Of a DNA stretch of 64,000 bases, positions 7,229-16,878 are shown piece by piece. The translations under genes and the position numbers were made by a program. Every line of letters begins with the position of its first letter. The stretch's first letter is position 1. The notes under the pieces were generated by a model, which was not told the origin of the DNA, did not search any database, and worked only from the letters and a program-made list of their open reading frames with translations. Location of the stretch: the NCBI RefSeq assembly GCF_002802965.1, contig NZ_NXGA01000001.1, positions 2,894,205-2,958,204 on the forward strand, written 5' to 3'. Source of the stretch: Sporolactobacillus pectinivorans. GTDB taxonomy: Bacteria; Bacillota; Bacilli; Bacillales; Sporolactobacillaceae.

Positions 7229-7543
7229 GTGAAAAAGAGGATCTTTACTATCCTGTTTCTGATTGCCTGCTGGACAAGCTATGCCGACCTGACTTCCGGA
7301 TCCCTGCCCGCCGGCAAGACTGTAGCAACAGCTGTACCTAACCAGATAAAAGAACGAGCAGCCGTCCCTTTTCAAAGAATTACTGTCGCGCCGGGTGATA
7401 CTCTCCTTTCTATCACCGAACGCATCAGCAAAAAGGCGCCGGCAATTGACACTGTCATTAATAATTTTTCCATATTAAATCCTTCTGTCAATCCGAATCA
7501 TCTTAAAATCGGCGAAACTTACGCTTTTCCCTGCTATAACTAG
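7229..7543 (+). CDS. yqfZ: LysM-domain exported protein, YqfZ-like
   Basis: A small (104 aa) secreted or lipid-facing protein. The N-terminus VKKRIFTILFLIACWTSYAD is a signal peptide, and the C-terminal half (from about ITVAPGDTLLSI) is a single LysM fold used to bind peptidoglycan. The GTG at 7229 has AGGGAG 8 nt upstream; an ATG seven codons earlier would put charged residues before the signal peptide. The location immediately upstream of ispG matches yqfZ in B. subtilis. No catalytic domain is present. Confidence 0.75.
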   Translation: MKKRIFTILFLIACWTSYADLTSGSLPAGKTVATAVPNQIKERAAVPFQRITVAPGDTLLSITERISKKAPAIDTVINNFSILNPSVNPNHLKIGETYAFPCYN

Positions 7544-7689
7544 AATTTCGGATGTTCGGTTCGTTTATGCCGATGCACTCGCTGAAACGTATAAATAAAG
7601 GTGTTCTGCAGCAATTCGTGATATACTGATAACTGCTTAGGTATATCCTTGGCATTACACTTTTGCCTCAGCAAAGGAGCGAATGGTTC

Positions 7690-8799
7690 GTGTCTGAAAT
7701 TACGCACCGTACGAAAACCAGAAAAGTGAGAGTCGGAAATCTAACCATTGGTGGGTCCAATGAAGTCATTATACAGAGCATGACGACAACGAAAACGCGG
7801 GATGTAGCGGCGACCGTTGCGCAGATTCACCGTCTTGAAAACGCCGGATGCCAGATGGTCCGTGTCGCCTGCCCGACGATGGAGGACGCGCTCGCGATCC
7901 CTGAGATTAAGCGCCAGATTCACATTCCGCTTGTCGTCGATATTCATTTCAACTATAAGCTCGCTCTGAAAGCGATCGAAGGCGGTGCGGATAAAATCCG
8001 AATTAACCCGGGAAACATCGGAAAAAAGGAAAACGTCGAGGCAGTTGTCGAAGCCGCCAAGGCGAAGCATATCCCGATTCGTATCGGTGTCAATGCAGGT
8101 TCACTTGAGAAACATATTCTCGACAAGTACGGTTATCCTACTGCAGACGGCATGGTTGAAAGTGCGCTGCATCATATCAAAATTCTCGAAGATCTTGATT
8201 TTCATGACATTATCGTTTCACTTAAGGCGTCAAACATCAATCTTGCAGTAGAAGCCTATGAAAAAGCTGCGCGCGCGTTTGATTATCCGCTTCATCTCGG
8301 GATCACAGAGTCTGGAACAAAGTTCTCCGGAAGCATAAAAAGCGCCGCCGGACTTGGCATCCTGCTTCACGAGGGCATCGGCAACACCATGCGTATCTCG
8401 CTGTCTGCCGATCCGGTGGAAGAAATTAAGGTCTGCCGGGAGCTGCTTAAAACATTCGGCCTGACCAATGCGGCGACGCTGATCTCATGTCCGACCTGCG
8501 GAAGAATCCAGATTGATCTAATCAAAATCGCCAATCAGGTCGAGGAATATATTGATCACATTAACGTGCCGATCAAAGTATCCGTGCTTGGCTGTGCCGT
8601 CAATGGCCCGGGCGAAGCACGCGAAGCGGACATCGGCATTGCCGGCGGACACGGAGAAGGGCTGCTGTTCAAGCATGGTGAAGTCATCCGCAAGGTTCCC
8701 GAAGACCGGATGGTTGACGAACTGAAAATTGAAATCGACAAACTGGCTGATGAATATTTTGCCAAGAAAAAAGCGGAACAGGAAGGCGTCAATATCTGA
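7690..8799 (+). CDS. ispG: 4-hydroxy-3-methylbut-2-enyl diphosphate synthase
   Basis: IspG performs the penultimate step of the MEP isoprenoid pathway, reducing MEcPP to HMBPP with a [4Fe-4S] cluster. An N-terminal TIM barrel ([27 protein letters not shown]) is followed by the cluster-binding domain with CPTCGR (cysteines about 267 and 270), a third cysteine in [12 protein letters not shown] (about 302) and the fourth ligand glutamate (about 309). The GTG at 7690 is preceded by AAAGGAG; the ATG at 7683 runs into a stop. Length 369 aa matches the family. ispH, the next enzyme, is about 5 kb downstream on the same strand. Confidence 0.97.
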   Translation: MSEITHRTKTRKVRVGNLTIGGSNEVIIQSMTTTKTRDVAATVAQIHRLENAGCQMVRVACPTMEDALAIPEIKRQIHIPLVVDIHFNYKLALKAIEGGADKIRINPGNIGKKENVEAVVEAAKAKHIPIRIGVNAGSLEKHILDKYGYPTADGMVESALHHIKILEDLDFHDIIVSLKASNINLAVEAYEKAARAFDYPLHLGITESGTKFSGSIKSAAGLGILLHEGIGNTMRISLSADPVEEIKVCRELLKTFGLTNAATLISCPTCGRIQIDLIKIANQVEEYIDHINVPIKVSVLGCAVNGPGEAREADIGIAGGHGEGLLFKHGEVIRKVPEDRMVDELKIEIDKLADEYFAKKKAEQEGVNI

Positions 8800-8818
8800 C
8801 TTTCCGCCACTTTAAAGA

Positions 8819-8845
8819 GAGGAGCAAAAAAGCTCCTCCCTTTTT
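8819..8845 (+). terminator. Terminator after ispG
   Basis: A 7-bp stem GAGGAGC/GCTCCTC (8819-8825 with 8832-8838) with an A6 loop is followed by CCTTTTT. Confidence 0.85.
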
Positions 8846-9053
8846 ATATAACTAGGTCCAAAAGTGAAAAACCCGACAAAATCAGCGCAATCAGTACAGG
8901 AATCAACACAACTTGGAAAAGAATCAACAGGAGCAGTATAAGAATCAGCAGTAAACCGGGAAAAATCAATAAATTTTCGGAATCACATAAAAAGGCCGCC
9001 CCAATGGCAGCCCGCGATAAAGTAAAAAATCGGAATTGTTATCCGATATTCAT

Positions 9054-9632
9054 TTAGTCCTCTACCCACGTAGCAATTTCTTCCGCAGATTTTCTTACAG
9101 GTGCTTTCAGATTCAAATCTTCTGCGGGGTAGCCAACGTAAAGATAGCCGAGAACCAGCCCATCATCTGAAACGCTGAAACCCTGTTTCATCAGATCGGT
9201 ATAAGACGGATCGCCTGTCCGCCAGATCGCTCCGAGACCCAGAGCGTGCGCGGTCAGAAGCATGTTTTCAACTGCGCAGGCCGTCGCCGCAATTTCTTCT
9301 ACTTTTTTAACTTTGGGATTCTCGCTTGGCTCAATCGTAACGACAATGACGACCGGTGAACGCTTTGCCTGGGCAATTCCTTTTTCCATCGCGCTGTCAA
9401 GCGCTTCCTGATCCGGGTTCTCCAGGCCGTTCTGATTTATTTTTCCATAGACTTTTCCAAGCTTCGTCCGCCCTTCACCGGTTAGCACAAAAAAATGCCA
9501 AGGTTCAGTATTAAAGTGATTCGGGGCTCTCCGGGCAGCATCCAGCAGGGTTAAAATGGCTTCCTTAGGCGGTATTTCATCCTTAACTTTTCTGACAGAA
9601 CGCCGGGTTCTTATCGCTTCCAGTATATCCAT
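9054..9632 (-). CDS. Nitroreductase family protein (YdjA-like)
   Basis: This is an FMN-dependent nitroreductase-fold protein of 192 aa. It opens with MDILEAIRTRRSVR, in which the arginines contact FMN phosphate, and has APNHFNTEPWHFFVL and the GAIWRTGDPSY motif typical of YdjA-type enzymes. The physiological substrate is unknown. The ATG at 9632 has AAAGGA nine nt upstream; earlier in-frame starts are badly spaced. It is transcribed alone, opposite to ispG, and is not part of the B. subtilis order here. Confidence 0.85.
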   Translation of the reverse strand: MDILEAIRTRRSVRKVKDEIPPKEAILTLLDAARRAPNHFNTEPWHFFVLTGEGRTKLGKVYGKINQNGLENPDQEALDSAMEKGIAQAKRSPVVIVVTIEPSENPKVKKVEEIAATACAVENMLLTAHALGLGAIWRTGDPSYTDLMKQGFSVSDDGLVLGYLYVGYPAEDLNLKAPVRKSAEEIATWVED

Positions 9633-9722
9633 TCCGATCATTCCTTTATAACCATTTTGTAACAATTTTACATTAATATTGTAGCATAGATCATAGCCAT
9701 TACGTTAAAAAAAGCATCACAC

Positions 9723-9750
9723 AAAAAGGCGCTTTGCTGAACAAAGCGCC
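9723..9750 (-). terminator. Terminator after the YqfX-like gene
   Basis: A 9-bp perfect stem (9728-9736 with 9742-9750) is followed on the minus strand by TTTTTGTG. Confidence 0.85.
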
Positions 9751-9762
9751 CCTTCGCTTCTG

Positions 9763-10131
9763 TCACCAAAAAAGAGGTGACAGTAATTGAATCAGAATTG
9801 CAGCAGCCCCAATGCCGATCGCCCATCCTCCAAGAGTTCGGGCGCCTTCACGGAAGGCAATGTAGCCGATGATGATCCCGGCTATCCCGAGGACAATCGG
9901 AAGGAAGAAAAGAGCGGCAACAGAAAGAACCAACGAAAGCCAGCCCATCCCTCTGCCGCCTTCAACGAAACGCCGGTCTGTGGATCTTAAAGGACGGTCA
10001 TGTTCAGACCGCTCTCCGGCGATTTCCGGATCGTACTGATCTGCTGCCAGTTCCTTTGCATATTCCTCATTATTGAAAGCATGCTGCTTGTCATATAATG
10101 ATCCTTCATCAAAATGATCCTTGCCAGCCAC
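9763..10131 (-). CDS. yqfX: YqfX-like membrane protein
   Basis: A 122-aa protein with a charged, acidic N-terminal half (FDEGSLYDKQHAFNNEEYAK) and two C-terminal hydrophobic helices (about residues 62-82 and 90-115) with the DUF4190-like pattern GIAGIIIGYIAFREGARTLG. Position between ispG and nfo is that of yqfX in B. subtilis. The GTG at 10131 has GAGGGG upstream. The function is unknown; it is likely an integral membrane protein. Confidence 0.7.
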   Translation of the reverse strand: MAGKDHFDEGSLYDKQHAFNNEEYAKELAADQYDPEIAGERSEHDRPLRSTDRRFVEGGRGMGWLSLVLSVAALFFLPIVLGIAGIIIGYIAFREGARTLGGWAIGIGAAAILIQLLSPLFW

Positions 10132-10227
10132 TGTGACCCCTCGCCTTCTTTTTAGGATCACATATAGTGTGACTCATTTCGATGCATTTCAACGAAGCAT
10201 TTTTTGGAAATTATGCATCTGCCGCCC

Positions 10228-11220
10228 TCAGAAATCCGATGCAAAGGGAAGCGTAAAACTGACTGTCGTTCCTCTTCCAAGTACGCTGCTGACACAAAAA
10301 GTACCTTGATGCTCAGCCACTATTTTTTTACTCAGTGAAAGCCCGATGCCTGTCCCACTTTCTTTTGTTGTAAAAAAGGGCTGACCGAGTTTTTTTAATA
10401 CCCGGTTTTCAATGCCAGGTCCGGTATCTCTCAGCGCAAACCGGTATCCTTTTTCTTCCACAGAGCCCCTGAAGAATATACTTCGTTCACGTTTCCCACT
10501 GGCTTCAAGGGCCTCCAGTGCGTTGCGTGTAATATTCAGGACCACTTGTTTAATCATCGAAAGGTCAACACTGCACGCGCTTTCAGAATAAGCGACATCA
10601 TAATCCAAATTGACCTTTCTCATGGTGCATTCGGATGATATCAATGTAATCAAGGAAGAGCACAGCTGATCCGGAAGTATTCTCTGCATTTTAATATTTT
10701 TCTTCGATAATTTCAGGAAGCTCTCCAGAAGCGAATACATCCGGTCAATCTCAGATAAAATCGTTCCCTGATATTTATAAAAATCCTGAGTCAGTGAAGA
10801 CAGCTGAACAAATCCCTTGATAACCGCCAAGGGATTCCTCAGTTCGTGGACAAATTCCGCAGCAAGATGTGTGATCAGCGTCGTCTGGAAACCGGACAGA
10901 AAGATTGTCCCATCCTTGCAGAATCCATTGTAGAGTGTACCTACTCCGTTATCCTTCATCCGGTCATGAAGCAGCGCAGCAACGATCTCTTCGCTTTCCA
11001 AAATTGATTTCAGATAATTTTTCGCTTCGCCGACAAAAGATTCCGAAAAAAAATTAAAAAAGGAACGGCCAAAGCGATTAACCAATAGCTCACCATTTCT
11101 ATTACAGTTCAGGACTGTCCCATCCGGAGTAAGACTGAATCTGATCTCCATAGACAGCTGGTTTTCAAATAAGTCTTTTTCAGAAACGGAAAGAAAGGAT
11201 TCATGATAAATGATGGTCAT
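10228..11220 (-). CDS. Orphan sensor histidine kinase
   Basis: A 330-aa soluble kinase with no membrane segments. An N-terminal PAS-like domain (about residues 20-115, with MEIRFSLTPDGTVLNCN) precedes a dimerisation/phosphoacceptor domain with H-box FVHELRNPLAVIKGF (histidine about 125). The ATPase domain shows the N box (NALEAL), G1 (DTGPGIE), the F box (PFFTTK) and G2 (GTGIGLSLSKKI). The H-box sequence with HELRNPLAVIKGF is of the sporulation-kinase type (KinA-KinE), so phosphorelay input to Spo0F is plausible but unproven. No response regulator adjoins it. The ATG at 11220 follows GAGG closely. Confidence 0.8.
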   Translation of the reverse strand: MTIIYHESFLSVSEKDLFENQLSMEIRFSLTPDGTVLNCNRNGELLVNRFGRSFFNFFSESFVGEAKNYLKSILESEEIVAALLHDRMKDNGVGTLYNGFCKDGTIFLSGFQTTLITHLAAEFVHELRNPLAVIKGFVQLSSLTQDFYKYQGTILSEIDRMYSLLESFLKLSKKNIKMQRILPDQLCSSLITLISSECTMRKVNLDYDVAYSESACSVDLSMIKQVVLNITRNALEALEASGKRERSIFFRGSVEEKGYRFALRDTGPGIENRVLKKLGQPFFTTKESGTGIGLSLSKKIVAEHQGTFCVSSVLGRGTTVSFTLPFASDF

Positions 11221-11367
11221 CACTCCTCTTTACATTTTGTCCAGTTTCGCTATGTTTGCTCCCCATGAGCTATCTATAGAATTCAGTAAAAGCAAAAAAT
11301 TCTTTTTATTTGTCATTAATTATACTTGAATTATGAGTAATGATATAGTAAATCGAATAATTATTGT

Positions 11368-11396
11368 TTGACACGATCCGACTTATTTTTTACATT
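11368..11396 (+). promoter_or_regulatory. Sigma-A promoter upstream of yqfT
   Basis: TTGACA (11368-11373), 17-bp spacer, TACATT (11391-11396). It points toward the YqfT-like gene starting at 11488. Confidence 0.6.
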
Positions 11397-11487
11397 TTTG
11401 GTAAAAAGCAACCGCAGTATCTTTTCCCCAACTCAATCATAGGTTAATTAAAGATGACATGATATCAAAAGAATTGGAGTGAAAGAT

Positions 11488-11754
11488 GTGCATCCCATGA
11501 TTCAAGCAATGATTAATCAGAGAATCAATCAGGTGAGCGCCGATGAATTATTTAGCCAGGCAACACAGTTCAACATCCCGATTTCCAGAAATCAGGCTGC
11601 ACGCGTTGCCGCACGCGTGCGGGGAAAAAATATTGATCTTTTTCATCCCGCCGGCCAGGAAAAACTTCGGCAGATTTTTATCGAAGAACTCGGTCCCGCA
11701 CTTGCGCAGGAACTGGACCGGCGCTTTAAGCAGTTAATGGCAAAATATCAGTAA
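11488..11754 (+). CDS. yqfT: YqfT-like small protein (DUF2624)
   Basis: An 88-aa cytoplasmic, predicted all-helical protein beginning VHPMIQAMINQRINQV and containing the DUF2624-type SRNQAARVAARVRGK stretch. It lies next to nfo, as yqfT does in B. subtilis. The GTG at 11488 is eight nt after GGAG; an ATG at 11497 is also possible. Its function is unknown. Confidence 0.7.
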   Translation: MHPMIQAMINQRINQVSADELFSQATQFNIPISRNQAARVAARVRGKNIDLFHPAGQEKLRQIFIEELGPALAQELDRRFKQLMAKYQ

Positions 11755-11801
11755 CTGTGTAACGTCCAGTCACTTAACAGCAGAAAAAATTTTCGCCCAA
11801 A

Positions 11802-12695
11802 TTATTGTTCCAAGATGTCTTCAATCAGCCTCTTATTGAATTTCTGGTTTCTCAGCATGGCAATTTCATACTTATAGGGAGGTTTCTTATTTTTCTTATC
11901 CTCCCCTACATACGGAGTCTCAAGAATTTTGGGAACCGACTCCAGCAGCGGGTGATGGACCACTTGATTCAAGGCTTCAAAACCGATACAGCCGAAACCG
12001 ATATTTGCATGGCGGTCTTTTCTGGACCCTTGAGGATTTTTACTGTCATTCACATGTACGACACCGATGCGTTCCGTTCCGATGATCTGGTCAAACTGCC
12101 TGAGCACTCCGTCGAAATCCCGGGTGATATCATAACCCGCATCACTCGTATGGCAGGTGTCAAAGCAGACGGACAGTTTTTCATTCAATTTTACGCCTTC
12201 CATAATTTCTGCAAGCTGCTCGAAACGGAAGCCGCATTCGCTGCCCTTCCCAGCCATTGTTTCCAGGGCAATCTGAACAGTGTCTTTTGGATCGAGCACC
12301 TCATTAAGTCCCTCAATGATCTTGGCAATGCCCGCTTCCACACCCGCGCCGACATGCGCGCCCGGATGAAGGACAATCTGCCTGGCACCGATCGCTTCGG
12401 AACGGTCGATTTCCTTTCTTAAGAAAGAGACACCCAGAGCAAAAGTCTCCGGTCTGACCGTATTGGCGATATTAATAATGTACGGCGCATGGATCACTAC
12501 TTCCTCAATATGATGAGCTTTCATATACTCACGGCCGGCTTCAATATTCAGTTTTTCAATCGGCTTTCTTGCGGTGTTCTGAGGCGCACCGGTATAAATC
12601 ATCATAACGGATTCATCAAAAGACGCCGCCTCTTCACTCGCCCCAAGAAGCATTTTAGTTCCGGACATATGAACATGCGATCCGATTTTCAGCAT
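11802..12695 (-). CDS. nfo: Endonuclease IV (AP endonuclease)
   Basis: Nfo cleaves DNA 5' to abasic sites in base excision repair and is induced in spores of B. subtilis. The TIM-barrel zinc enzyme's ligands are visible: H in IHAPYIIN, H in [10 protein letters not shown] in [11 protein letters not shown] in [12 protein letters not shown] in [11 protein letters not shown] in KDRHANIG and E in ILETPY. Length 297 aa is typical. The start has GAGGAG upstream. In B. subtilis a DEAD-box helicase gene (cshB) follows nfo; it is missing here. Confidence 0.96.
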   Translation of the reverse strand: MLKIGSHVHMSGTKMLLGASEEAASFDESVMMIYTGAPQNTARKPIEKLNIEAGREYMKAHHIEEVVIHAPYIINIANTVRPETFALGVSFLRKEIDRSEAIGARQIVLHPGAHVGAGVEAGIAKIIEGLNEVLDPKDTVQIALETMAGKGSECGFRFEQLAEIMEGVKLNEKLSVCFDTCHTSDAGYDITRDFDGVLRQFDQIIGTERIGVVHVNDSKNPQGSRKDRHANIGFGCIGFEALNQVVHHPLLESVPKILETPYVGEDKKNKKPPYKYEIAMLRNQKFNKRLIEDILEQ

Positions 12696-12828
12696 AACTG
12701 CTCCTCGCTTTCTTTGCTTATCCTGATTTTAACATAACTGCTATGGCAACTGCCATGAATCGATTCACTTAAATCCTCTTTTTAACATACACTGATTAGC
12801 AGCTCATATCTTGAAGGAAGGGATAAAA

Positions 12829-13416
12829 ATGCCCCCATTCCAGCAAAATTCGATGCCGCCCGGTTTTCGGGAATCACCTTTTTTCTCTCCCTTTCCGCCT
12901 CATCAGCAGCGCGGATTCCCTCAGCTCTTTCCAAGTATGATGCGGCAGGCGCCGCCGATACCCAGTCCTCCTCCCGCAACGGGCGGCGGCATTCCGGGCA
13001 TTCTTTCCACTCTCCTGAACTCAGGGTCAGGACAGTCTGGAGGCGGCATTAATCTGGTCGGCATGCTGATGAACGCACAGAAGGCCATACAGACGGCTCA
13101 GACGATGATTCCCATGGTTCAGCAATTCGGCCCGCTGATCAAGAATGCACCGGCCATTCTCAGCGTTCTGAGAAGTATGCAGACTTCTGAAGAAAGTAAG
13201 GAAACTAAGGAGGAAGAAACCGTCCCCGAAACGACTGATGAAACAGTTGATAGCCAAAAGCATAATGCTGATACTGTTGATATTAAGGAAAAATCAACAA
13301 AACCTGTGAAAGCTGTGTCTAATACTCCAGTCCGACAAACACGGAAAAAAGCGTCCAATCTCTGGGATACAGATGATCTTGAAACAAAGCCTTCCAGACC
13401 GCGCATGTATATTTGA
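12829..13416 (+). CDS. yqfQ: YqfQ/VrrA-like protein
   Basis: A 195-aa low-complexity protein. The N-terminus is rich in proline, phenylalanine and glutamine (MPPFQQNSMPPGF), the middle (about residues 75-130) is the conserved helical segment GINLVGMLMNAQKAIQTAQ, and the C-terminus is acidic then basic. The VrrA/YqfQ family lies next to ispH in Bacillus and is suspected to be spore-coat or envelope related. The ATG at 12829 has AAGGAAGGGA upstream. The biochemical role is unknown. Confidence 0.75.
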   Translation: MPPFQQNSMPPGFRESPFFSPFPPHQQRGFPQLFPSMMRQAPPIPSPPPATGGGIPGILSTLLNSGSGQSGGGINLVGMLMNAQKAIQTAQTMIPMVQQFGPLIKNAPAILSVLRSMQTSEESKETKEEETVPETTDETVDSQKHNADTVDIKEKSTKPVKAVSNTPVRQTRKKASNLWDTDDLETKPSRPRMYI

Positions 13417-13536
13417 TGTTTCCGCAATCTGCTTCATTGTGTTCTCATGCCACCTCATTTATAATTGAATTTGCGCCCATATTGTACAAAGTTTGCGAAA
13501 CAAAGGGACAGCAGGACAGATCGGAGCGTGTGCAGA

Positions 13537-14523
13537 GTGAAAGTTATCAAAGTCTCACCGCGAGGCTATTGTTATGGGGTTGTTGACGCACTGGTCATTG
13601 CACGGAAAGCTGCAATGGATCAAAGTCTGCCAAGGCCTATCTATATATTGGGCATGATCGTCCATAATCATCATGTCACCGAAGCTTTCAAGGACGAAGG
13701 CATCATTACACTGGACGCCAGTGGAAAGAAACGAATTGATTTATTGCAGGAGATTGATCACGGAACCGTAATTTTCACGGCACATGGTGTTTCTCCAGAC
13801 GTTCGCGCGCTGGCTGAAGCCAAGGGGCTGACCACGATTGATGCCACATGCCCCGACGTAACGAAAACCCACCGGCTGATTGAAGAAAAAAAGGCTGACG
13901 GCTATCATGTCATTTACATTGGGAAAAAAGGGCATCCCGAGCCGGAAGGTGCTGTTGGTGTAGCGCCGGGCATCGTTCATCTGGTCGAAACTGTTGAAGA
14001 TGTCGATCAGCTTAAGCTGGATGCGGAAAAGATCATCATTACCAACCAGACTACAATGAGCCAGTGGGATGTTCGCGAGATCATGAACTATATTAAAGAA
14101 AAATATCCGCAGGCCGAGTCATGCAATGAAATCTGCCAGGCCACCCAAACCAGGCAGGAAGCCGTTGCTGCACAAGCAAAAGACGCGGATCTACTTATTG
14201 TTGTCGGGGATCCGAGAAGCAACAACTCGAACAGGCTGGCGCAGGTCTCAAAGGAAATTGCGCAGACCCCTGCCCATAGAATTGCCGATCTCTCAGAATT
14301 GAATCCGGACTGGCTTAAAGACGCCCGGACTGTAGCCGTCACTGCCGGTGCATCGACACCGACCCAGCTCACAAAAGAAGTCATCCTGTTTCTTGATCAG
14401 TTTGATCCGGACAACCCTGACACATGGTCTACGGAGAGTACAGCCGCAAAGAATAATAATATTTTGCCAAAAGTGAAACTGAATCATGCCCGCCCGCAGA
14501 AAGAAGTAAAGAAAACCCAATAA
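13537..14523 (+). CDS. ispH: 4-hydroxy-3-methylbut-2-enyl diphosphate reductase
   Basis: IspH makes IPP and DMAPP from HMBPP in the last MEP step, using a [4Fe-4S] cluster. The three cluster cysteines are at about 12 (RGYCYGV), 105 (DATCPDVTK) and 200 (EICQATQTR). Substrate-binding histidines occur in IVHNHHV and TAHGVSPDV. The GTG at 13537 lies ten nt after GGAG. The 328-aa form has a short basic C-terminal tail (residues about 310-328). Together with ispG on the same strand, it completes the pathway end. Confidence 0.97.
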   Translation: MKVIKVSPRGYCYGVVDALVIARKAAMDQSLPRPIYILGMIVHNHHVTEAFKDEGIITLDASGKKRIDLLQEIDHGTVIFTAHGVSPDVRALAEAKGLTTIDATCPDVTKTHRLIEEKKADGYHVIYIGKKGHPEPEGAVGVAPGIVHLVETVEDVDQLKLDAEKIIITNQTTMSQWDVREIMNYIKEKYPQAESCNEICQATQTRQEAVAAQAKDADLLIVVGDPRSNNSNRLAQVSKEIAQTPAHRIADLSELNPDWLKDARTVAVTAGASTPTQLTKEVILFLDQFDPDNPDTWSTESTAAKNNNILPKVKLNHARPQKEVKKTQ

Positions 14524-14550
14524 TTTGTTCGGGCACGTATCATACGAAAA

Positions 14551-14584
14551 AAATCCGCTCCACGAATTCGGAGCGGATTTTTTC
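14551..14584. terminator. Bidirectional terminator between ispH and yqfO
   Basis: An 11-bp perfect stem (14551-14561 with 14570-14580) is flanked by A-rich and T-rich tracts, so it can stop ispH on the plus strand and yqfO on the minus strand. Confidence 0.9.
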
Positions 14585-14595
14585 AGTTTACAGGT

Positions 14596-15717
14596 TTACA
14601 TAAATTGAAATGGATTGGTGACTGCCTCAGAAACGATTACTTCCGTATCACTGGACTCTTGCTGGATCACTTTCTGCAGATAGTGCTGAACACCTTTTTT
14701 CATGACTGTTTCTATATGATGCCCGGCATCAATGATCTTCAATCCGGCCAGAAGCGCATCATGAGCCGTATGATAGTAAATGTCCCCCGTAATAAGGACA
14801 TCAGCCCCTCTGTGCCTGGCATACGGCACCAGACCGTTTCCATCCCCGCCCGAAACCGCGACGGTCTGTACTTTTTCTTGAAGCGGGCCAACTGCACGCA
14901 GACCGTCAATGCCCAGCTTCTTTTTGACAAAGCGACAGTAATCTTCAAAGAGCACGGGTTCAGATAGTTTGCCAATCCTTCCAAGTCCATATGATTTGCC
15001 TTTATTCTTCATAGGAAAAACATCATAGGCCACTTCTTCGTACGGGTGTACGGCAATCATTCGGTCAATCGTCCTTTTGAGCAAATGTTCGGGGACAATC
15101 GTTTCGAGCCTGCCTTCAGCAGTGGTTTCCAATCTGCCCGGAGTGCCAATAAACGGATGTGTGCCCGTCCCGGGAAGAAAAGTCCCTTCCCCTTTTGAAG
15201 TAAAACTGCAGTAGCTGTAGGTGCCGATTGCGCCCGCACCGGCTTCGCCGATTGCCTGCCTGACCACTTCAATATGCCCTTCCGGTACATAAACAACCAA
15301 TTTAAAGAGCGGTTCGCTGCAAGCTGGCTGAAGTATTTCGGTTGCTTTCAGGTCAAGTCGCTCTGCAAGCATATCGTTCACTCCGCCGTCGGCAATGTCG
15401 AGATTCGTATGAGCAGCATAGACGGCAATATCCTTTTTAATGCACTTGGTAACAATCTTCCCCTGGCCTTGATCCGATCTGACTGTTTTCAGCGGATGAA
15501 AAATAATCGGATGATGAGCGATGATCAGATCCACATGTTTGTCTGCTGCTTCATCGGCTACATTTTCAAGAACGTCAAGTGTCACCATCACTTTTTTTAA
15601 CTTTTTATCAAGTGTGCCAATCAAAAGACCAATTTTGTCGTTCTCATAAGCCAGCTTTTTGGGTGCCCATTCTTCAAATCGCTCAATCAATCGCTGGCCG
15701 GTGATCCAATGTTCCAT
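14596..15717 (-). CDS. yqfO: Nif3-like dinuclear metal protein YqfO
   Basis: A 373-aa member of the Nif3/YqfO family, annotated elsewhere as GTP cyclohydrolase 1 type 2. The N-terminal domain carries IIAHHPIIFHP and TNLDIADGGVN, and the C-terminal part has the matching metal ligands in ITGDIYYHTAHDALLAGL. Between them (about residues 125-230) sits the PII/CutA-like insertion seen only in the long Firmicute form. The cellular role is unresolved. The ATG has AGAAGG upstream. It follows trmK in the same direction, but about 310 bp of repeat-like DNA now separates them. Confidence 0.88.
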   Translation of the reverse strand: MEHWITGQRLIERFEEWAPKKLAYENDKIGLLIGTLDKKLKKVMVTLDVLENVADEAADKHVDLIIAHHPIIFHPLKTVRSDQGQGKIVTKCIKKDIAVYAAHTNLDIADGGVNDMLAERLDLKATEILQPACSEPLFKLVVYVPEGHIEVVRQAIGEAGAGAIGTYSYCSFTSKGEGTFLPGTGTHPFIGTPGRLETTAEGRLETIVPEHLLKRTIDRMIAVHPYEEVAYDVFPMKNKGKSYGLGRIGKLSEPVLFEDYCRFVKKKLGIDGLRAVGPLQEKVQTVAVSGGDGNGLVPYARHRGADVLITGDIYYHTAHDALLAGLKIIDAGHHIETVMKKGVQHYLQKVIQQESSDTEVIVSEAVTNPFQFM

Positions 15718-15737
15718 GTGATGACCTTCTTTGGTAT

Positions 15738-15995
15738 TTTAGAGGGTGTTCAAAAAGTTACCGGATGATCAGCGGCTAATCTCAACGCCCGCTTTAGTTA
15801 AAAGGATCTTTCGCAAAATACGTACACGTCCTGTGCTAGTTCACGTAGCGTCAATGTACGCTCCGATCCTCGAAACTTCGCCGCCTCGACCTTCCGACGT
15901 TCATGGATGACCTAGTGCAGGTGTTGCAACGCGATGTTGCATTTTGAGCCTGCGACTGTCCCTCCTTCGTCACCTTTTTAAACAGGCTCTTTTAG
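15738..15995. repeat. Inverted-repeat-bounded intergenic element (MITE-like)
   Basis: About 255 bp with no convincing coding frame lies between trmK and yqfO. Its ends are imperfect inverted copies: AGAGGGTGTTCAAAAAGTTA at 15741 and, on the other strand, AGAGCCTGTTTAAAAAGGTG ending near 15990. The interior has additional short palindromes, including TGCAAC/GTTGCA around 15930. The form suggests a non-autonomous mobile or structured repeat. No target duplication is evident. Confidence 0.55.
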
Positions 15996-16026
15996 AAAAA
16001 CGAGTGTTTATCTGCCCATATTTCTT

Positions 16027-16740
16027 TCAGTCCTGCCCGCGCTTCAGCACTGATTCGATCATCTGTATTTCATTTCTGCACTCTTCTTTCTTCTTAGCAA
16101 CTGCATTCGTCTGTTCTGTCATTTCAAGTGAATCCAGAACCTGGCGCAATTTAGCGCTCCGTTTCAGCCATTTCTTCCTAAACACCGGGATCTGGTTTCT
16201 GATCAGGACAGGCCCCATCATTTGTTCAGTCTCCGCCAGTTCTATCTTCCCTGAATCATTGCGTCTTGCCTGGATCACTTCGTAAAAGTGGGGTGTTTCC
16301 TCAACTATTGCCTCGTCGGTAATCCTCCAGCCTTCCGCAGAGAGCCATCTTCGCAGGAGCGATTCACGAATATTCGGCTGAAGAATCAACGTCGTGCCCT
16401 CAGCCAGTTTTTCTTTTCCACGCTCCAGTATTCCCGTGATCAGTTCGCCGCCCATCCCCGCAATGACAATACTGTCAACCTCTCCGGGCGAAATAACATC
16501 CAGTCCGTCTCCCATGCGGACTGAAACCGTATCGGCCATCCCAACCTCTTTCACATTGGCCTGTGACTGTCTGAACGGGCCGATTCTCACTTCTCCGGCT
16601 ATTGCATTTACCGCTATTTTTTCCTGGAGTGCCCGGCAGGGGAGATGGGCATGATCGGAACCGATATCAGCAATTCTTGAACCAGCAGGAATAAAATTTA
16701 AAACGGCAAGGAGCCTGCTGGATAAATGTATTTTTATCAT
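16027..16740 (-). CDS. trmK: tRNA (adenine(22)-N1)-methyltransferase
   Basis: TrmK methylates N1 of A22 in tRNA using S-adenosylmethionine. Motif I appears as RIADIGSDHAHLP, followed by the class I Rossmann-fold segments and VIAGMGGELI. A C-terminal helical extension (about residues 165-237) is a coiled-coil-like tRNA-binding region. Length 237 aa fits the family. The ATG at 16740 has AAGGAAA upstream, while an earlier GTG has no room for one. It lies downstream of sigA in the same direction, as in B. subtilis (yqfN). Confidence 0.9.
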   Translation of the reverse strand: MIKIHLSSRLLAVLNFIPAGSRIADIGSDHAHLPCRALQEKIAVNAIAGEVRIGPFRQSQANVKEVGMADTVSVRMGDGLDVISPGEVDSIVIAGMGGELITGILERGKEKLAEGTTLILQPNIRESLLRRWLSAEGWRITDEAIVEETPHFYEVIQARRNDSGKIELAETEQMMGPVLIRNQIPVFRKKWLKRSAKLRQVLDSLEMTEQTNAVAKKKEECRNEIQMIESVLKRGQD

Positions 16741-16878
16741 GACCACTTTCCTTATTTCAACGGTCTGTTTCTTCGTCTGTTATCTTATCACACTCTGAAA
16801 AAATTCCCAAACAGTCGTAAAGAGGCTTCGCGATGAACAGAATTCCGAGTGTTTGTTCAAATCATCAGGCGGTTAATA

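Noticed and set aside
8844..8969. A 41-codon leucine/isoleucine-rich minus-strand frame downstream of the nitroreductase
   Set aside because: Only a TTG start with no ribosome-binding site; it overlaps the ispG terminator and recognised families do not match. The hydrophobicity alone is not evidence of a gene.
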